This document shows, piece by piece, positions 11,301 to 26,300 of a DNA stretch of 64,000 nucleotides. The translations under genes were made by a program, and so were the position numbers. This DNA comes from Saxidomus purpurata (taxonomy: Eukaryota; Mollusca; Bivalvia; Venerida; Veneridae): the NCBI GenBank assembly GCA_022818135.1, contig JAFMSR010000014.1, positions 39,637,708 through 39,701,707 on the forward strand. The letters are read 5' to 3'. How positions within the stretch are numbered: position 1 is the stretch's first letter; each line of letters begins with the position of its first letter. A model generated the notes under the pieces. It worked only from the letters and a program-made list of their open reading frames with translations, was not told the DNA's origin and ran no database searches.

Positions 11301-14300
11301 GTGCAGTGCACAGGAACCTTAACTCTATCTTGAGTAATTACAAAGTTATTGCCCTTTGTTACTTTTCCTTGTCTGGAGCATTACTTGAAAACTACTGTTT
11401 GGAATTCAATACAACTTCATACAAGGGTCTAGCAAAATGAGAGGAAGTATAGTGTACAAGAACGATAACTCTATCTTGAGTAATTACAGAGTTATTGCCC
11501 TTTGTTACTTTTCCTTGTCCGGAGCATAACTTGAAAACTACTGGTTGGAATGCAATACAACTTCATACAATGGTTCAGCACAATGAGAGGAAGTGCAGTG
11601 TACAAGAACCATAACTCTATCTTGAGTATTTACAAAGTTGTTGCCCTTTGTTACTTTTCCTTGTCCGGAGCATAACTTGAAAACTACTGGTTGGAATGCA
11701 ATACAGCTTCATACAATGGTTCAGCACAATGAGAGAAAGTGCAGTGTACAAGAACCATAACTCTATCTTGAGTAATTACAGAGTTATTTCCAAGAACAAT
11801 ATCTCTATTTTAGTGTTTTTTTGCAAGGTATTCTGTTACTACAAACTTCCTCAGTTTATAAAGCAGTCTTTTGGGGGTATTAATCACATTTAGTGATAGC
11901 TCTAGTTTGGAAATTGCTTTTGGTTTAGAATGTCAGTGTATTTTTTAGTTGCCAAGCTGGAGAGTAACTTGTCAGGTGTGGAGGCTTTGAGAGATCTGAA
12001 GGTTGAAATACTCTCTAGGAAGGAGGTAAGATTAGATTACTCTCTAGGAAGGTGGTAAGATTAGATTAAACAGCTTGTATAGTAGTGAGATCATTTCAAA
12101 ATCAGCATTTTTGTAGAATACAGGGGTGTTAAGCATGCTTTTGAAGAAAATTAATGAGGTAGCAGACACAATTTTTCCAAGAAGATATGCAGAAATCCTT
12201 CCCCAAAATTGCTTGTGCTGATTTTCACAGACTTGTTTTAATTTGATAGTATAATAACCTTCCTTTTAGATGAAAACAGTTTAAAGCTTTTGGTGCATTG
12301 ATAATAAGTGAAGTAAAATATGGATCAAGATTGTCTTTACTGTCACCTGGGTCACAACAATTCATCTTGAAGTGGTCTAGATGACTGTGTAGACACTGTA
12401 TAATGTATGAATATGACATTTTACAAGTATTATTTCAGAGAATGCATGAGATACTGATAGAGGAGCTGAACAGACAGATATACACAGTGTCCTCCCAGGC
12501 ATCTTTGTCAAGGGCGGGGTCAGGTCGCCGTGGTGAAATGTCTTCCAGGGCTATGCTTGAAATGGGTTCACAACAGAGTGAGTATCATAAAATAAACTTC
12601 AGTGTTTTGTTGTTAGGGCATAAGGCTCAAACAAATTAATACTGGGGTTCTGGTAACTCTTCTTTCCCTAATATTTTCCCCCTACATTTTTAGGGTGTTA
12701 CCAGCTGAATCAGGTACTTTTTGGTATTTTCAAACAGCAGTTAGCAAATCTACTGTATTTTCACTCATGTTCTTTCAGCCACATTCTTTATTCTTTGCAT
12801 GGTCTGTGATCTAGTAATATCCATCTCATATGATAAAGAATGATAGTTGTGCTGCTAAAATAATTGAAAAAAATATCAAACCGTTTCCCTACCTACCTAC
12901 CGTAATTTCTTTCAGCATGTTACCAGAACTGCACTATTTATCTATTTGGGCCTAAATGATAAAATGATACAGAAAAATCACTACTGTCCCAAAAGAGCTG
13001 TTATGTTTCTGTTTATGCAAATTTCTATGACCACTGTTATTCTATAACTCATCAACAACCAATCATACGAATACGTCTGACACTTTGATGAAGGCTGAAT
13101 CTCTTAAAATAGATCCAGTTACTGTAAATTTGTTAGCAGACAGACTTAATTCGCAAATTTTACATTCATGAATCAAAGGAGAACTCTCTAATAGTAAATC
13201 GCTGTGAAACGAATCTTTCGGAGTATTTTTAAATTAGCAAAGTGGGAAATTTGTCAATAAAAAGTGAAAATTAAATCGTCACAAATGTTTCTGGTTTACA
13301 ATACTCACCAGTTTCTTATTATATTTATAGGAGGAAGTGCTCTCAAAATACCAACCAACATGTCGGAAGATCTCCTAAATGATCCAGAGGAGAACCCTGA
13401 AAAGTTCATCTCAGTACTCATAGAGTCACTGTTCATATTGAGGAAAATACCTGAGGCTGCTGAGGTCAGTTTTGTTTGATTTTGATTGGCTGAAAAATGG
13501 GACTGGTTCATTTGATTCTGTAGGAATGGACCAACTTTAAGGGTTCAATGCTAAGCCTGTGATGGGTATCATTTTCAGCAAGTATTTTCATATTGTATGT
13601 AATGATTGGTTAAAGCATGTTATATTGTTCAGACTTTGGCACGAATTAAGTACCACATTTGCAAAACTGCAGAGATATAAACATTAAACTTTTGATTGTT
13701 ATCAGCAAAATAGCAAAAAGACCACCCAGGTCTTTTTAAGTTTCTATACTAAACCTTTGTAAAATATTAAACTAAGGTCGCTAGAAGTTTGAGAAAACAT
13801 TGCTTACCAATCATCACCTTTCTATGACATATTTTAAGATATGTGTTGACCTTTGACAAAGTTGACACCATTTTTTCTTTGATATTGCATGTGTAAATAA
13901 TTACATTAGTGATAGCTTTGGCATAGAGTTGCAGTATCACTGTTCAGTTGATTGGTTGATTGACAGAATAAGATGTCAAAATGGCAAGTTTCTAACATCA
14001 GTCAACCCTGTGATAAAGACCACCTCTGAATAAAGACCACTTCCAAATAAGCCTCTCCAAATTAAGATCACCCTACAAATAAAGACAATTAGGGAGAAAG
14101 CCATACATGATACAATATTCAAATATTATGTAGAACCTGCTAATAAAGACCTCCTGTCAACAAAGACCTCTTAAGCTTCTTCCCAAGGATGGTCTTTGTT
14201 CACAGGTTTGACTGTATTGCTTGTTAAAAAAAAAAAGTTTATTTTTGTTTTACAGCAGTCTATCTTGCAATGTCTACCTTTATCAAAAGCAGCCGATTCA

Positions 14301-17300
14301 TTGCTGTATTAAAAAGAATGTTTTGTAAATGACTTTCTACCTAGGAGAATCCTGCTAACAATGGGTATATGCTGGGATACATGTTCTACTGCTGATATTC
14401 CTGACCTGGTACAATGACATTGTTTATATTTTTGTTGCAGGCTATAAAGATGAGGATGCACCCAGAACTGATCGCTATCGTTGCCAGGGCCTCACATCAG
14501 GTTGTAGACAGGTATGTTTGTCTTAGTCTGTACATACTACTTGACTTAGGTTAACCACTTTGTCAGATAAATCAAAAGAGGATTTCAAGCGTTGTATATT
14601 CTGCAATAAACAATGGACTGATGCTCAGACTGTTAAAGAGACCATTATGATATCAAAATTGACATTATATTATATTGAGCCGTATGACATAATAGTAAAA
14701 ATCATACAAAAGATAGGCTTTTTTGGTGTGTGTATCAGAAATCCGAAGCATTGTTTATCAGATGATTAAGGATTTCTTTGTCCCTTTTTGTTGCTATATT
14801 TGTCATACAACAAAATAATAAACAATCACATATGAAAGCAGGTGAAAAAGACTTGACAGAGTAAAAGCATAGCAACTGTTTTAATTATCTATGCATCGAC
14901 TGCAATTCTTTTTGTTTTGTATTAAAGAAAGAAGCAATGAAAAAATATAATCCTATATACTCCCATTGTAAAGAGATAAGGCAGAATGAAGCTAGATTAC
15001 AAATTAGGGGTGGGGTTTAGGGGTGGAACAGCTCTGTTGCGCTCTGCTCATCCAGAAGCATGCACATTACGTCTTATTTACTAACAGTTTAGGAAACCAG
15101 GGAGAGAACTTGATGACGCAGGTCCAGCCGAGACAGCTGCTGGATCTTCTTGAAATCATCTTCGTGCAGTTCAGATGTGTAGCAAACATACATAAAGTTG
15201 TCTTACTGAATCTCCATAGAATCATTGTAAGTACACGTGTACTCAAACTTGCTACATGTATATTTATATAAGGATGTGTACTGTGTATACAGGCATTACC
15301 TGTTTTATAGATATTTAAGTTTTAAAAATTATCTTTAAAGCAAATTTTTATGTATCAGGATAGATAATGATATACTGGAAACTTACATATGGAGGGTTGA
15401 CTGTAAAACTGTAGTAAGTCCTTCTTTATTTCATATAAGTTACGACAGATTTGTGGTCAACCCTCGGTATGTTAGTGTATACCTGTAAACTCCTCAGGTC
15501 ACAGGCATATAAGCCTATAAGTTTGGCATTATAAGCCTGTAAGTTTTATTATATTGTTCATAAAATCTTCAGATCTTTTTCAAGTACAAAATTGTAGATT
15601 ATAATATAGTAAAATTTAACATAGAATCTTTTTCTGATGTTAAGAAAATTGAGGTTGATGTCATGATTCAGTGAATATGCGTTTGCAGGAATTAAGAAAA
15701 ATGAAAAGTTATATTATCATAGGATTGAAATAGAAATCTTGTAATGTGTGCTTTTTAAGTAAAATTTAGTTTTGCTTGTTTCGTCGAGGCTATATCCCTG
15801 CTAACATTAGAGTAGTGGAACAAGTTTTTCCGTGCTTACAGAAATAAGATTATCGGGTCAGGTTTTATTTTGCTTACATGAAAATGGGATATCATGTATC
15901 AAGAATCAGTCCTCTATGGTTATAAAGTTAAAGAACAGAAAAAGAACATTTTTTTTTAAAACAAAATGTGAATACATGTACATGTCCACTTCTGTTCCAA
16001 GTAGTGTAGAAAATTGATGAAACTTGTGATAAACTTGTCTTTCTAGAAAGCCAAAAGCGAGGTAATTTGGTTATTTAATTTCCAGAATGTTTGAATGCTA
16101 TTTTTGTCCTGTTTTGTTCTCCCAGTTCACCATTCTTCTTACATCCATAGCAGTTTTTTCATTTTATTTCAACAATACATTGAGAATGCTCTTTATTGAC
16201 TAAGATTTGTTACATATAACAAAAATTTTGCATGTTTTTCGTCTGTGTATTGAGTAGATGTTGGTAACAAAATTTCTGTGGCAGATACAATGTAAAGGAT
16301 GCTTTTTCATTACCATATTTACTCGGCCATAAGTCGACCTCGGCCATAAGTCGAGGTACTTCTCAGATTTGTTTCTTTTTCATGATTATGAAAATACAGT
16401 TACTATGTAACTTGCATTAAGAGGCCACGCAAAGGAAATTAAAATTGTGGTCTTTTAATAAAACGGTCTCTTAATACAATGTATTTTGTTCTTAAGTCAT
16501 TAAGTCTTGGCTAAAACATAGTGGTCTCATAATACACGTGGCTGCTCTAGCAAATTTGGTTGTATATATATATTTTTTAAAGTCGGAAATTTAACTGTAT
16601 TTCTTTACGTTTAAACTGAAAACATCATGGCCAAAGTTCGTTACTTAAGTGTTGTATTAAGTTTTGTTCTGATGAAGTGTTTTAAATTGAGTTTTCACCT
16701 GTTTTGGTGTGTCTTCTGATCATTTTTTGAAGCATTATGTTATTTGAAAGGTTGTTATGTTATTTAAAATGTTGACATTATGTTATTTAAAAGGTTGTTA
16801 TATTATTTAAGCAGATTTTTATTATTTTCAATAATTTATTTCAATTTATTTGCTTTTGAGTGGTTTCAGTTTGATGACTTTGAATAACCTTTAGTGGTAT
16901 TTTTTTGAAAAATTATTGGGAAAGAATTATTTCATGATACCTGTGTAATTGTAACTAAGTTGTTATTGATGTAGACATAACCTTCTGTCCAGTCACATGC
17001 ATAATATGCCCCACAAGTTAACTTACTGAACTTAAAGCTTTTCAAGTATTCCCTAGCTTTACTTAGCTTCTGTAACCTCACTTGGTATCATTTAAATACA
17101 CACATTCATACCCAAGTTTCATGACTGTAGAGGATGTCCTGTGTTACTATATTTAGCCCACATTGCACCATCGGAACTCCTCAGTAATATTCAGTTAATA
17201 TATTTTGCAATTTTAGACCAGCCTTCTTCTTGTGTTGTGTTCCCACATATTCATACAAAATGTACACCTTAACATTCCTGGTCACATATTCACATGCTTT

Positions 17301-20300
17301 GAACAGGAGTGAATGCGAAGGATGAAACTTCCATCACCAAACTTGGTCAGATGGGCATAGGTTGTAAAAACTTTGACCTTTACACAAAAGGTCATTTGTT
17401 AGACTTTATCAATTCAATTCAGTTCAACTTTGTTCAGGCACAAGATCAAATAAGTAATATTTTTTTACAAATAATACATAGACACAATTGATGCTAAGAA
17501 TTTGTCATAAAAATAACTTGCATGATATAATTACTGTTGTATAGTGCCATTAAACTAAATGAATAAAAACTATTACCCTTGATCTTATGACCTTGGATGA
17601 CCCATTAAAGCAATTTAAGATAAATCGCTTATTTCCAACTGGGTCCTGTAAGTTAAAGTTCAATGTTTACAAAAAATGAATCCATTGATTAATGCTAATA
17701 CAGAACATTACCTGTAATCAATGTCCTGCTAGTGGTAAATGATTCTCATTCCTTTGTCCAATGTAGATTATGATCAGCATGCTTGTCTGTGCTTTCTGTG
17801 TAGTCTAATCATGATCTGCACTGTTGACTGTTAAGTCAGTAAGGGTACTGTCCAAATTGAAAGACAGATGAATCCATTTTAGAAACTCAGAAAGATAAAG
17901 GATAAATGAGACTATAATATGATTAGAAGAATTGGCTTGTATTGGAATGAATTCTGTTTTGAAAAATATCTGTTGTTCTAATCTTCATATTGTGTTATGA
18001 ATGTTGACTACATGATTGCTTGTTGTCATCTTTGACCTGATAGCATGCATAAAGTAAAATATTTATGACATAGACATATAGGCATGGAATAGAGTTTTTC
18101 GCAACATGATCTTTAAATAATACATGTACCATTCTTTGCATTCTTCCATGTATGAATTTAAAAATAATACCACTACTTCACATTTATCTTACTTGCAGCT
18201 AGTGATTGTATAAATCTGTCTTTGTGACCAGTGTAGATCATGATCAGCCTGCATATCCTCACTCACTCCCACAAAAAAATGCAGTCTGATGATGATCTGC
18301 ACTATTTGCTCTTTAATAAGGCTGTTAATTTTCACTGTCCACCCCTTTGTACAATAATTTTTATTAATGATACTGACTAAATTTAAAAGATGGACAAGTT
18401 CATTTTAGGAATAACGCAAGGTGAGATATTAGATAAGCTGAGAAGATGTGATTGTATTTAGCATACTGACTTTTATCATTGAGTTAACTGTAAAAACAAT
18501 TCTTTTTTCCTGTTAACATGAATAAATTGAAATTAACAACAATGTGTCCTTAAAAAGCAGCCATTGTACATGTGAAATAGTTTTGCAATAAAAAAATTGA
18601 TTTGAGTTTTCTGTGTGCAAATTTCCTAGTTTTTTTAAAGATTAACAAGTTTTTTTAGTTTCAGTTTCAAAGCTCAGGAGATAGTGTTAGTCTGTTTGTA
18701 TAAAATTGTGACACAGATTTTATCATCTTATAAACAAGTCTTTTTTGTTTGTTGAAAATGAAGTGTGTATTGTATTTCAGAATTCTGGTGTGTATATAAA
18801 ATCGGAGTACATGTATACAATGAAAGATGTCTGGTCCAAAATACAAGCTGTGGTAGGTACAGGGGTGTAAATGATAGATTCAGTGATCTCTTAGTTGTAT
18901 ATGTAGTACAGATGCTAGAGTAGGATCTCTGTGTTGTAGCTGTGGTAGGTACAGGGGTGTAAATGATAGATTCAGTGACCCATCTCTGTGGTCATGTGGT
19001 AGGTAAAGTCACTGTATTTGAAATCGTAGTTTCAGTGACCCATTTTGTTTAAGGGTCAAGGTTTTGAGGCCTGCTATAGGCCAGGTTGCTTTGTGAGAAA
19101 GTTGGCGGCTTCATGTGGAGAATGACAGTCTAGTATTAGTCCTTAACGGGGAATGATGGTTAGGTAAACTGCCCACTTGTAAATATTAAGGTGTTAAACC
19201 ACAACAGGTGTTAAACCACAATAAACAGAAGAAGTAGATTCAATATGTATCTTTGATTGATGTATAATTGCAAATTGAATAATTAATATTTTAACCTTGA
19301 AGATAAAATTTTGAGAATATTTGTAGTTCTAGTACTTGATAATTAAGTTTAAGTTATTACCTATATATTTTGTGTTGTTAACAGCTACAGCTGTTGCTGA
19401 GTGAGTACCTTGATGTACGTAACACGGAGAAGTCCCGCCAACAAGCACCAAGTAGCTTCGACGAACCAAACATGGATATTGGCATATACTTTGCCAAGAA
19501 AAGACCCCAGAAACAGAAAAAGGTCAGAGGTCAACTAAATATTAAGTAAATAATCTGAGTAAAGTAGGTACTAAAATGTCCCTAGTTTCCTGATTGAAGT
19601 AGGCATTTCATGCTTGCTGTTTACATTGCATTTTGGAAATTTGAATAAAACACAACAGTTTTACATTTATGAACAGTTGTAAAAAAAGGTGTGTCAGCTG
19701 TGAGTCAACTGATTATCTCTTTAGCACTGTCAACTTCTTTCCAAGATAAGTGTCTGATGCAGAGTTCCTGCGGGAAAGTTTTCAAAATAAGCCTGAGAGT
19801 TGATATAACTGCTACTGTAAATTGGGAAATATTCTCGGTGATTTAATTCTTGTGAATTTTCCACTTCACTAATACGTTGCTGCTCCCATTATATAATGTC
19901 ATTTGTCTCTCAAAGGATCTGATTTTAATGGACTGCAGCTTGACTCAAGTTACTGACTCCTTAATTCCAGGTATCCCTGTTCAGATTTGATGCGTCAATA
20001 CATGCTTTGAGTACCAACAGCTATGTTGAAGACACCCGACAGTTTGATGTAAGTATATATGATAGATATTTTTGTCAATTTTCAATGCTTTGTAAGGTCT
20101 GAAATTGTTTTGCCATTCGTACGCAGTAGTCAATTGAAGCTAAAATTTGGATTTTTTTCAAATCCATGAATTTAACTGAGAGTTTTTTACCAATTCACTT
20201 CTTTCTTGACAGTTTTCAAATTTTACTTTTGACACCATCTACAAATTCCAGAAAACATTATGGGTAAGCCAATCTATTTTAATGCATGTATTTGCTAAGC

Positions 20301-23300
20301 TAAGGGCAGTTAATAAGGTGCCATGTATTCAGAGTGAAGAAACCAGAATAAGTACTTGATGAGTGGTGAGATCGGATGGAATTAAAGGCGTACTAGTATA
20401 GTTCACTGGAAAAATGATATTATATTGTTTAAGGTAGAGGGTTTGAGAATCTGCTTGATTAGCCTCACTTTACAGTTAAATGTTTTGGAACTAGCTGGGA
20501 GCTGCCTCCATTTTGTCATGTTATTACTGTCACTGACACAAAGCCACTAAACCTCTTCTTCAGTAAGATTATTTATATTCCTGACTCCTGACTGACACTA
20601 GGATTTCTCCCTGGGGGACTTTCCCAAGACCCAGACCTGCTAAACCTCTCATAGATTTAGGGTATTGGGTTTGATCCCTGATATGTATCTGTCAGAGAGA
20701 AAGTTGACAGTTTATTCAGAAGGATTGGAGTTTAGCATTGGTCTTTAGTTCCTTCCAAGAAATGACGGCTATGTTAATTACCAGCCTTGTATAGTACTCG
20801 AGTCTGTTGAAATGTGTGATGAACCACATAGAAAAGACTAACAGTTCCATTGTTTGCTTTTTACAGAGTGAGTTGTTTGAAGGTGGAGCTGTCCATGTTG
20901 ATGCCCCGAAGCACGTGTTTGTCTGTAAGCCCTCTGTGGATAACATAAAAGGTAAGCTAGTGTTTGTCTGTAAGTCCTGTGGATAACATAAAAGGTAAGC
21001 TAGTGTTTGTCTGTAAGCCTTCTGTGGATAACATAAAAGGTAAGCTAGTGTTTGTCTGTAAGCCCTCTGTGGATAACATAAAAGGTAAGCTAGTGTTTGT
21101 CTGTAAGCCTTCTGTGGATAACATAAAAGGTAAGCATACATTTGTCTATAAGCCCTCTGTGGATAATTTAAAAGGTAAGCACATGTTTTTCTGTAAGTCC
21201 TCTGTGGATAATATACAAGGTAAGCTAGTGTTTGTCTGTATGTCTTCTGTGGATAACATAAAAGGTAAGCTTGTGTTTGTCTGTAAGCCTTCTGTGGATA
21301 ACATAAAAGGTAAGCTAGTGTTTGTCTGTAAGCCCTCTGTGGATAACATAAAAGGTAAGCTAGTGTTTGTCTGTAAGCCCTCTGTGGATAACATAAAAGA
21401 TAAGCTAGTGTTTGTCTGTTAGCCTTCTGTGGATAACATATAAGGTAAGCTAGTGTTTGTCCCCTCTGTGGATAACATAAAAGGTAAGCACGTGTTTGTC
21501 TGTAAGCCTTCTGTGGATAACATAAAAGGTAAACTAGTGTTTGTCTGTAAGCCCTCTGTGGATAACATAAAAGGTAAGCTTGTGTTTGTCTGTAAGCCTT
21601 CTGTGGATAATTTAAAAGGTAAGCATACATTTGTCTATAAGCCCTCTGTGGATAATTTAAAAGGTAAGCACATGTTTGTCTGTAAGCCTTCTGTGGATAA
21701 TATAAAAGTTAAGCATACGTTTGTCTGTAAGCCCTCTGCGGATAACATAAAAGTGTAAGCCATCTGTAGATAATATGAAAGGTAAGAGTATTGTATGTAT
21801 AAGTAATTAGTGGGTAAGTTCTAAATAGTACTTTATCATTGAACGTAAGGAAGATGATCATTTGAACCATATTTTAGAGTTTTCAAATTGTTTCATTGGT
21901 TATGTTATTGGAGGAGGATCCAACCTGCCATCCCTGTATTACCAATCTAGTGCTTTACCACTACACCACTTGTCTGTCTTTTATCATTTTAATGATGTCT
22001 GGATATTATATCCACTGATTCATATGGTACAATATATGAAATAAACATAACACAAATGTGACATACCATTCTGAATGCTGATTGGCTTGTGAGAGGTCGA
22101 GAAACAGAACTGGTAGATAGTTTTATTGTGTCAACTGATTTAGTGAAGTCTGTAGAAAAAGGTTACTTTTTGAGAAAATCAGTAGACAATAAATCGTCAG
22201 ATTTTGATTTTGATTTTGATCAGGATGGATCAGTTTTTGTTCAAATTTCATGTGTAAAAGTGAATAACCATGCATACAACTTCTGATTAAATTTTTGTTT
22301 ATCATTTTGATGTTAATTTCAGCTATATTCAAACCACTGCAGCTGTTCATTAGAGAAATTGAAAACTCATCAGGCCTCAAGCCAAGGTAAGGGCCAATTC
22401 ACTTACAATGCTGTATTATCTAAACAGTACAGCATACTCTGTATATAACAAACTCCTTGGGACCATTAGAATGTGTTCCTAATATCCGGCGTTTGTTATA
22501 TCCATCTAGCATTTTAATAGGAAATAGAGAAAGAAAAAAATTGCGCCTAGAAAATTTGTTCCTTATGTCCGGAATTTCGCTCTCTCAGGAGTTGTTATAT
22601 ATGAAGTTTGCTGTCTATTTTTGATCATTGAAACATCATACATGTATCTCATTATCGTAATATTATTGCCTGACCATCTCCATAGTTTAGTGGTTAGAGT
22701 TGCTGACTTAATGCATCCTCAATCTCATAAAATATGCAAAATGCAAAAACCACTCCAAACACTTTCTTAAAAAATTAGACCAGAGTTCTTTTTTCTTGGG
22801 AGTTTTAGGGCCATTTAAACAGTACATCAGTTATTTACTAGTGAGCTGTTTACACCTAACCATAATTCATAGAAAGAATCAGTACCAGACCTTTTTTCCT
22901 TCATAACTAACTTCATTTCTCACATAAAGAGATATGAACCTTTAACTCTCAAACAACCCTCAAAGTCCGCCTCAGTGGTTGATGGTTAACACACTGAATT
23001 GCTGTTAACACTGGAAGATTGAAGGGTCATGGGTTCTAGCCCTGCTTCTGACCATGTCTCTTTATGTTAGAAAGTTTACAGTTTCTTACGGAGGAAAGCG
23101 ATCTAGTACCTTCACAGGAACGATGGTTAGGTAAACTGTCTGACTGTAAAAATGACCAAAATATGTTTGAAATAGGCGTTACACTCATTCAACTCAACTC
23201 AACAACACATAGGTCCTTGCCTCACAGATCAAATTTTACCATATCCCCCATTTAAACGCCCCTGGGTGCGTTACATTTTTTACCCATACAGTGGTTATTA

Positions 23301-26300
23301 GGGACATAAATATTAGAGGGACTTTTATCACCCAAAATGAAAACTATAAGATCTTCCATGAAAATTAGTGTTATGTGTCTTCTATTTTACACTGGATTAA
23401 TCAATATTGATAAAGATTACTTTGTTCAAATGCCTGTCTCCAGACCTGATAAGTCACTTTTTTCTTTCAAAAGAAAAGAGGGGGTGGTAGGCAGGTGTTT
23501 ATATGGGGGTATAAGGTACTTTCATTGACAAGGTGGTATCTTGGGGGTATATGTCTGAAACAGAGACAGTCTTTGTTTCATCATCATGGTAGAAATAACT
23601 GCATAATATTGTGTGTTTCAGTACGTCAAGCTTGCATGAGTTTGTCACAGACTTCATAGAGAAGATTTATTTGGGACATATACATTTTGTTGTCTCCAAC
23701 AGCATCAGTCTGGCTACAAAAGGTGAGTTTTATTCGGTATTGTAGATATGTATCAGATTCCCTAGTGATCATGTCGGGTCTGTTTGGTCAAGGCCAAGTT
23801 AATGCTTACTGTTAGCTTATCAGATTAACTGTGAATTTGCTAAAGTTAAAAAATAGACTTGTCAGTCATTCAATTTTTAACCCTGTGGGATGTTCAATGT
23901 TACAAAGGATAGTGAACTAGCACTGGTTCTTCACAGAAACGATGGTTAGGTAAATTGCCCGCCTGTAAAAGCGACTGAAATACTGTTGAAAAGGGTGTTA
24001 AACAAATACAACATCAAAGTAGGTTTTATGCTTTATATACTATGTTTTGATATAGAAATGGCCAATTGGGAAATATTAGGCCAAAAAATATGTGTGTCTT
24101 TAAGTCTCCATGCAAAAGCATTAAGTTCGGTCTGGGTTTTTCTTTATATGGCCTTTTTTGTTCACTCAAAAATACTTGAAAAAGGGTCTGAGGTCGGCTC
24201 TTAAATGTTACGGTCAGCCGGGAGACTGGAAACACACATGTTTGGGAGGGCCTTCATATTGACTGCATAAGGCAGGTGACTGCTCAATTGAGTTGACAAC
24301 TTAATACAAAAAAAAAGTATAAATAAGTTTCAACTGTATATTGTTTCATGTAGTGGATGAGGAAGAAGGGAGTAAGTGGAACTGTTACCGTGGTGATATA
24401 ACATATTGTTCAAAATGCTTGCAGCGACTTATAAATTATTTGGAAACAAATTATGAATGTTCCAATCATATTTGGTTTTGTTTGCATTTTTTATTTTCAT
24501 CCAAATTATTTTTTTTTGACTAGAAGGAACAAAAGTTTTAATAATTGATGCTAAAGGTCAAGGTCAAACTGATAGACTGTTAACTTGTTGGTCAGACACA
24601 AGAATTTAATTTGTCTAAAAAATATGTATCGAAAGGAACATGTTTGAATTAAGTACATTTTTATCATGTTTATGACAGATTACTTTGAGCCAGACATCTT
24701 TGAATTTGTTCATTCCTCATGTGTCACAACTACTAAACTTATAGATGTACATGATTTCATTAACAAAAATGTTGTTGTAAAACAGTATGCAAGCATTTGA
24801 ATAAATATGCTTTGTTTGGAATGTGTTGATATTGTCAAAATGTGAGTGAAATAAGAAAGAATGCATTTTTTCCATTGATTTGAACAGTATTTTGTTCATT
24901 TTACATTCAGCATTGTTGCTTAACTTTTGAGTTTTATTTTTTACCCCATTTATTGTCTTTTGCCAAATATTTCAGCCAATTATTTTTCATGATGTGCTAA
25001 GAGTAAATAGATTTGATGAGTTATCAGATTTTAGAGGCAGTCATACTATGGTACAGTAAATTGGGTAATTTTCATGTCACGAAATTTTCCTGATTTGTGA
25101 GCAGGCAGACTTATTCACGAATTTTAAATTTGTGAAAGGAGAAATCTCTAAAAATAAATTCTCTTTCGCGAGATTTTTAATTAGCGAAATGGGAAAATTG
25201 CGAAAATAGCAAAAATTAAGTCATCACAAATATTATCTAATGTACAGTAACTCATATCCTGGTAAATTTCTAGATGGACTTGTCCATCTTTTGTTAGTTC
25301 CACAAAGTGATGCTCGTTGAAAATTCACTGACTTTTGAAATTGCAAAGTGCAATAGAGTGCAGATCATGATCAGGCTGTGAGGATGTGGAGGCTGATCAT
25401 GATCTACACTTGTCTCAAAGGCAGAATTACTTACTGGTAGTAGAGGAAGGACTAAAATGGGTAGCAGAGAATAACAGTAATCTCTGTGGTTACTAATACA
25501 TGTTACTTTTCTGTGAAAGAATCAGTATGGAAATGCATGACCAATAACTGTTTATAACATGATTACAACTTCAAAATATAAGTTACAATCTGTACTGACT
25601 ATAAAACAATTCTCTATTTCTAGAATACATAAAAATATGGCTGACTTTTTCCTTTGCTTTACTGTAATAATCATATATTATGAGAATTGCTCATCTAATT
25701 TTAGACTGCTGCAAATAATCGGTTCAGTTTACTGTAATTATTTAATTAGCACTTTCAGCAAGGAACAATACTTCCTAAAACCCTTATCCTGCTGGGTATT
25801 TAAGATGAACAGGGTGATCATGATCTGCACTGATCGCAAAAGTAGAATCACTTGTCAGCGGCTGGGTAAAGGTTAATGTTCATTTGTCTCAAAATATAAG
25901 GCAGCATCTGTACTTTGTCACGAGCAGGGTAAAGGTAAATAGTTCACTTGTCGCAAAATACAAGGCAGTGTCTGTACTTTGTCACCAGCAGGGTAAAGGT
26001 AAATAGTACTCTTATCTCAAAATATAAGACAGCGTCTGTACTTTGTGAGATGTTTTAATTGTATTTACAGCTCAAGGACGACGTGAATCATTCTTTGACT
26101 TGCTGTCAAACAATGCATCAGTCCTTCAGACAGGTTTCTGGCTTGAGTGTTTGAAAAATGAATAATCTCTCTTATACTCTTCACTTAAGTTAACTGTATT
26201 CACGTACAAGTGTTTTAATTTTTAGCTCACCTGGCACAAAGTGCAAGGGTGAGCTATTAGGATCACTCAACGTCCGGTGTCCATTGTACATCCACCATTT

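Noticed and set aside
20220..20267. Possible extra EXOC4 exon between exons 14 and 15
   Set aside because: It has an acceptor-like start and a GTAAGC end, but exon 14 joins exon 15 in phase 0 and the total length fits the family without it.
20716..21630. 304-codon minus-strand open frame across the minisatellite
   Set aside because: It is the antisense of the 45-bp array; the frame is open only because the period is a multiple of three. It overlaps EXOC4 exon 15 on the other strand.
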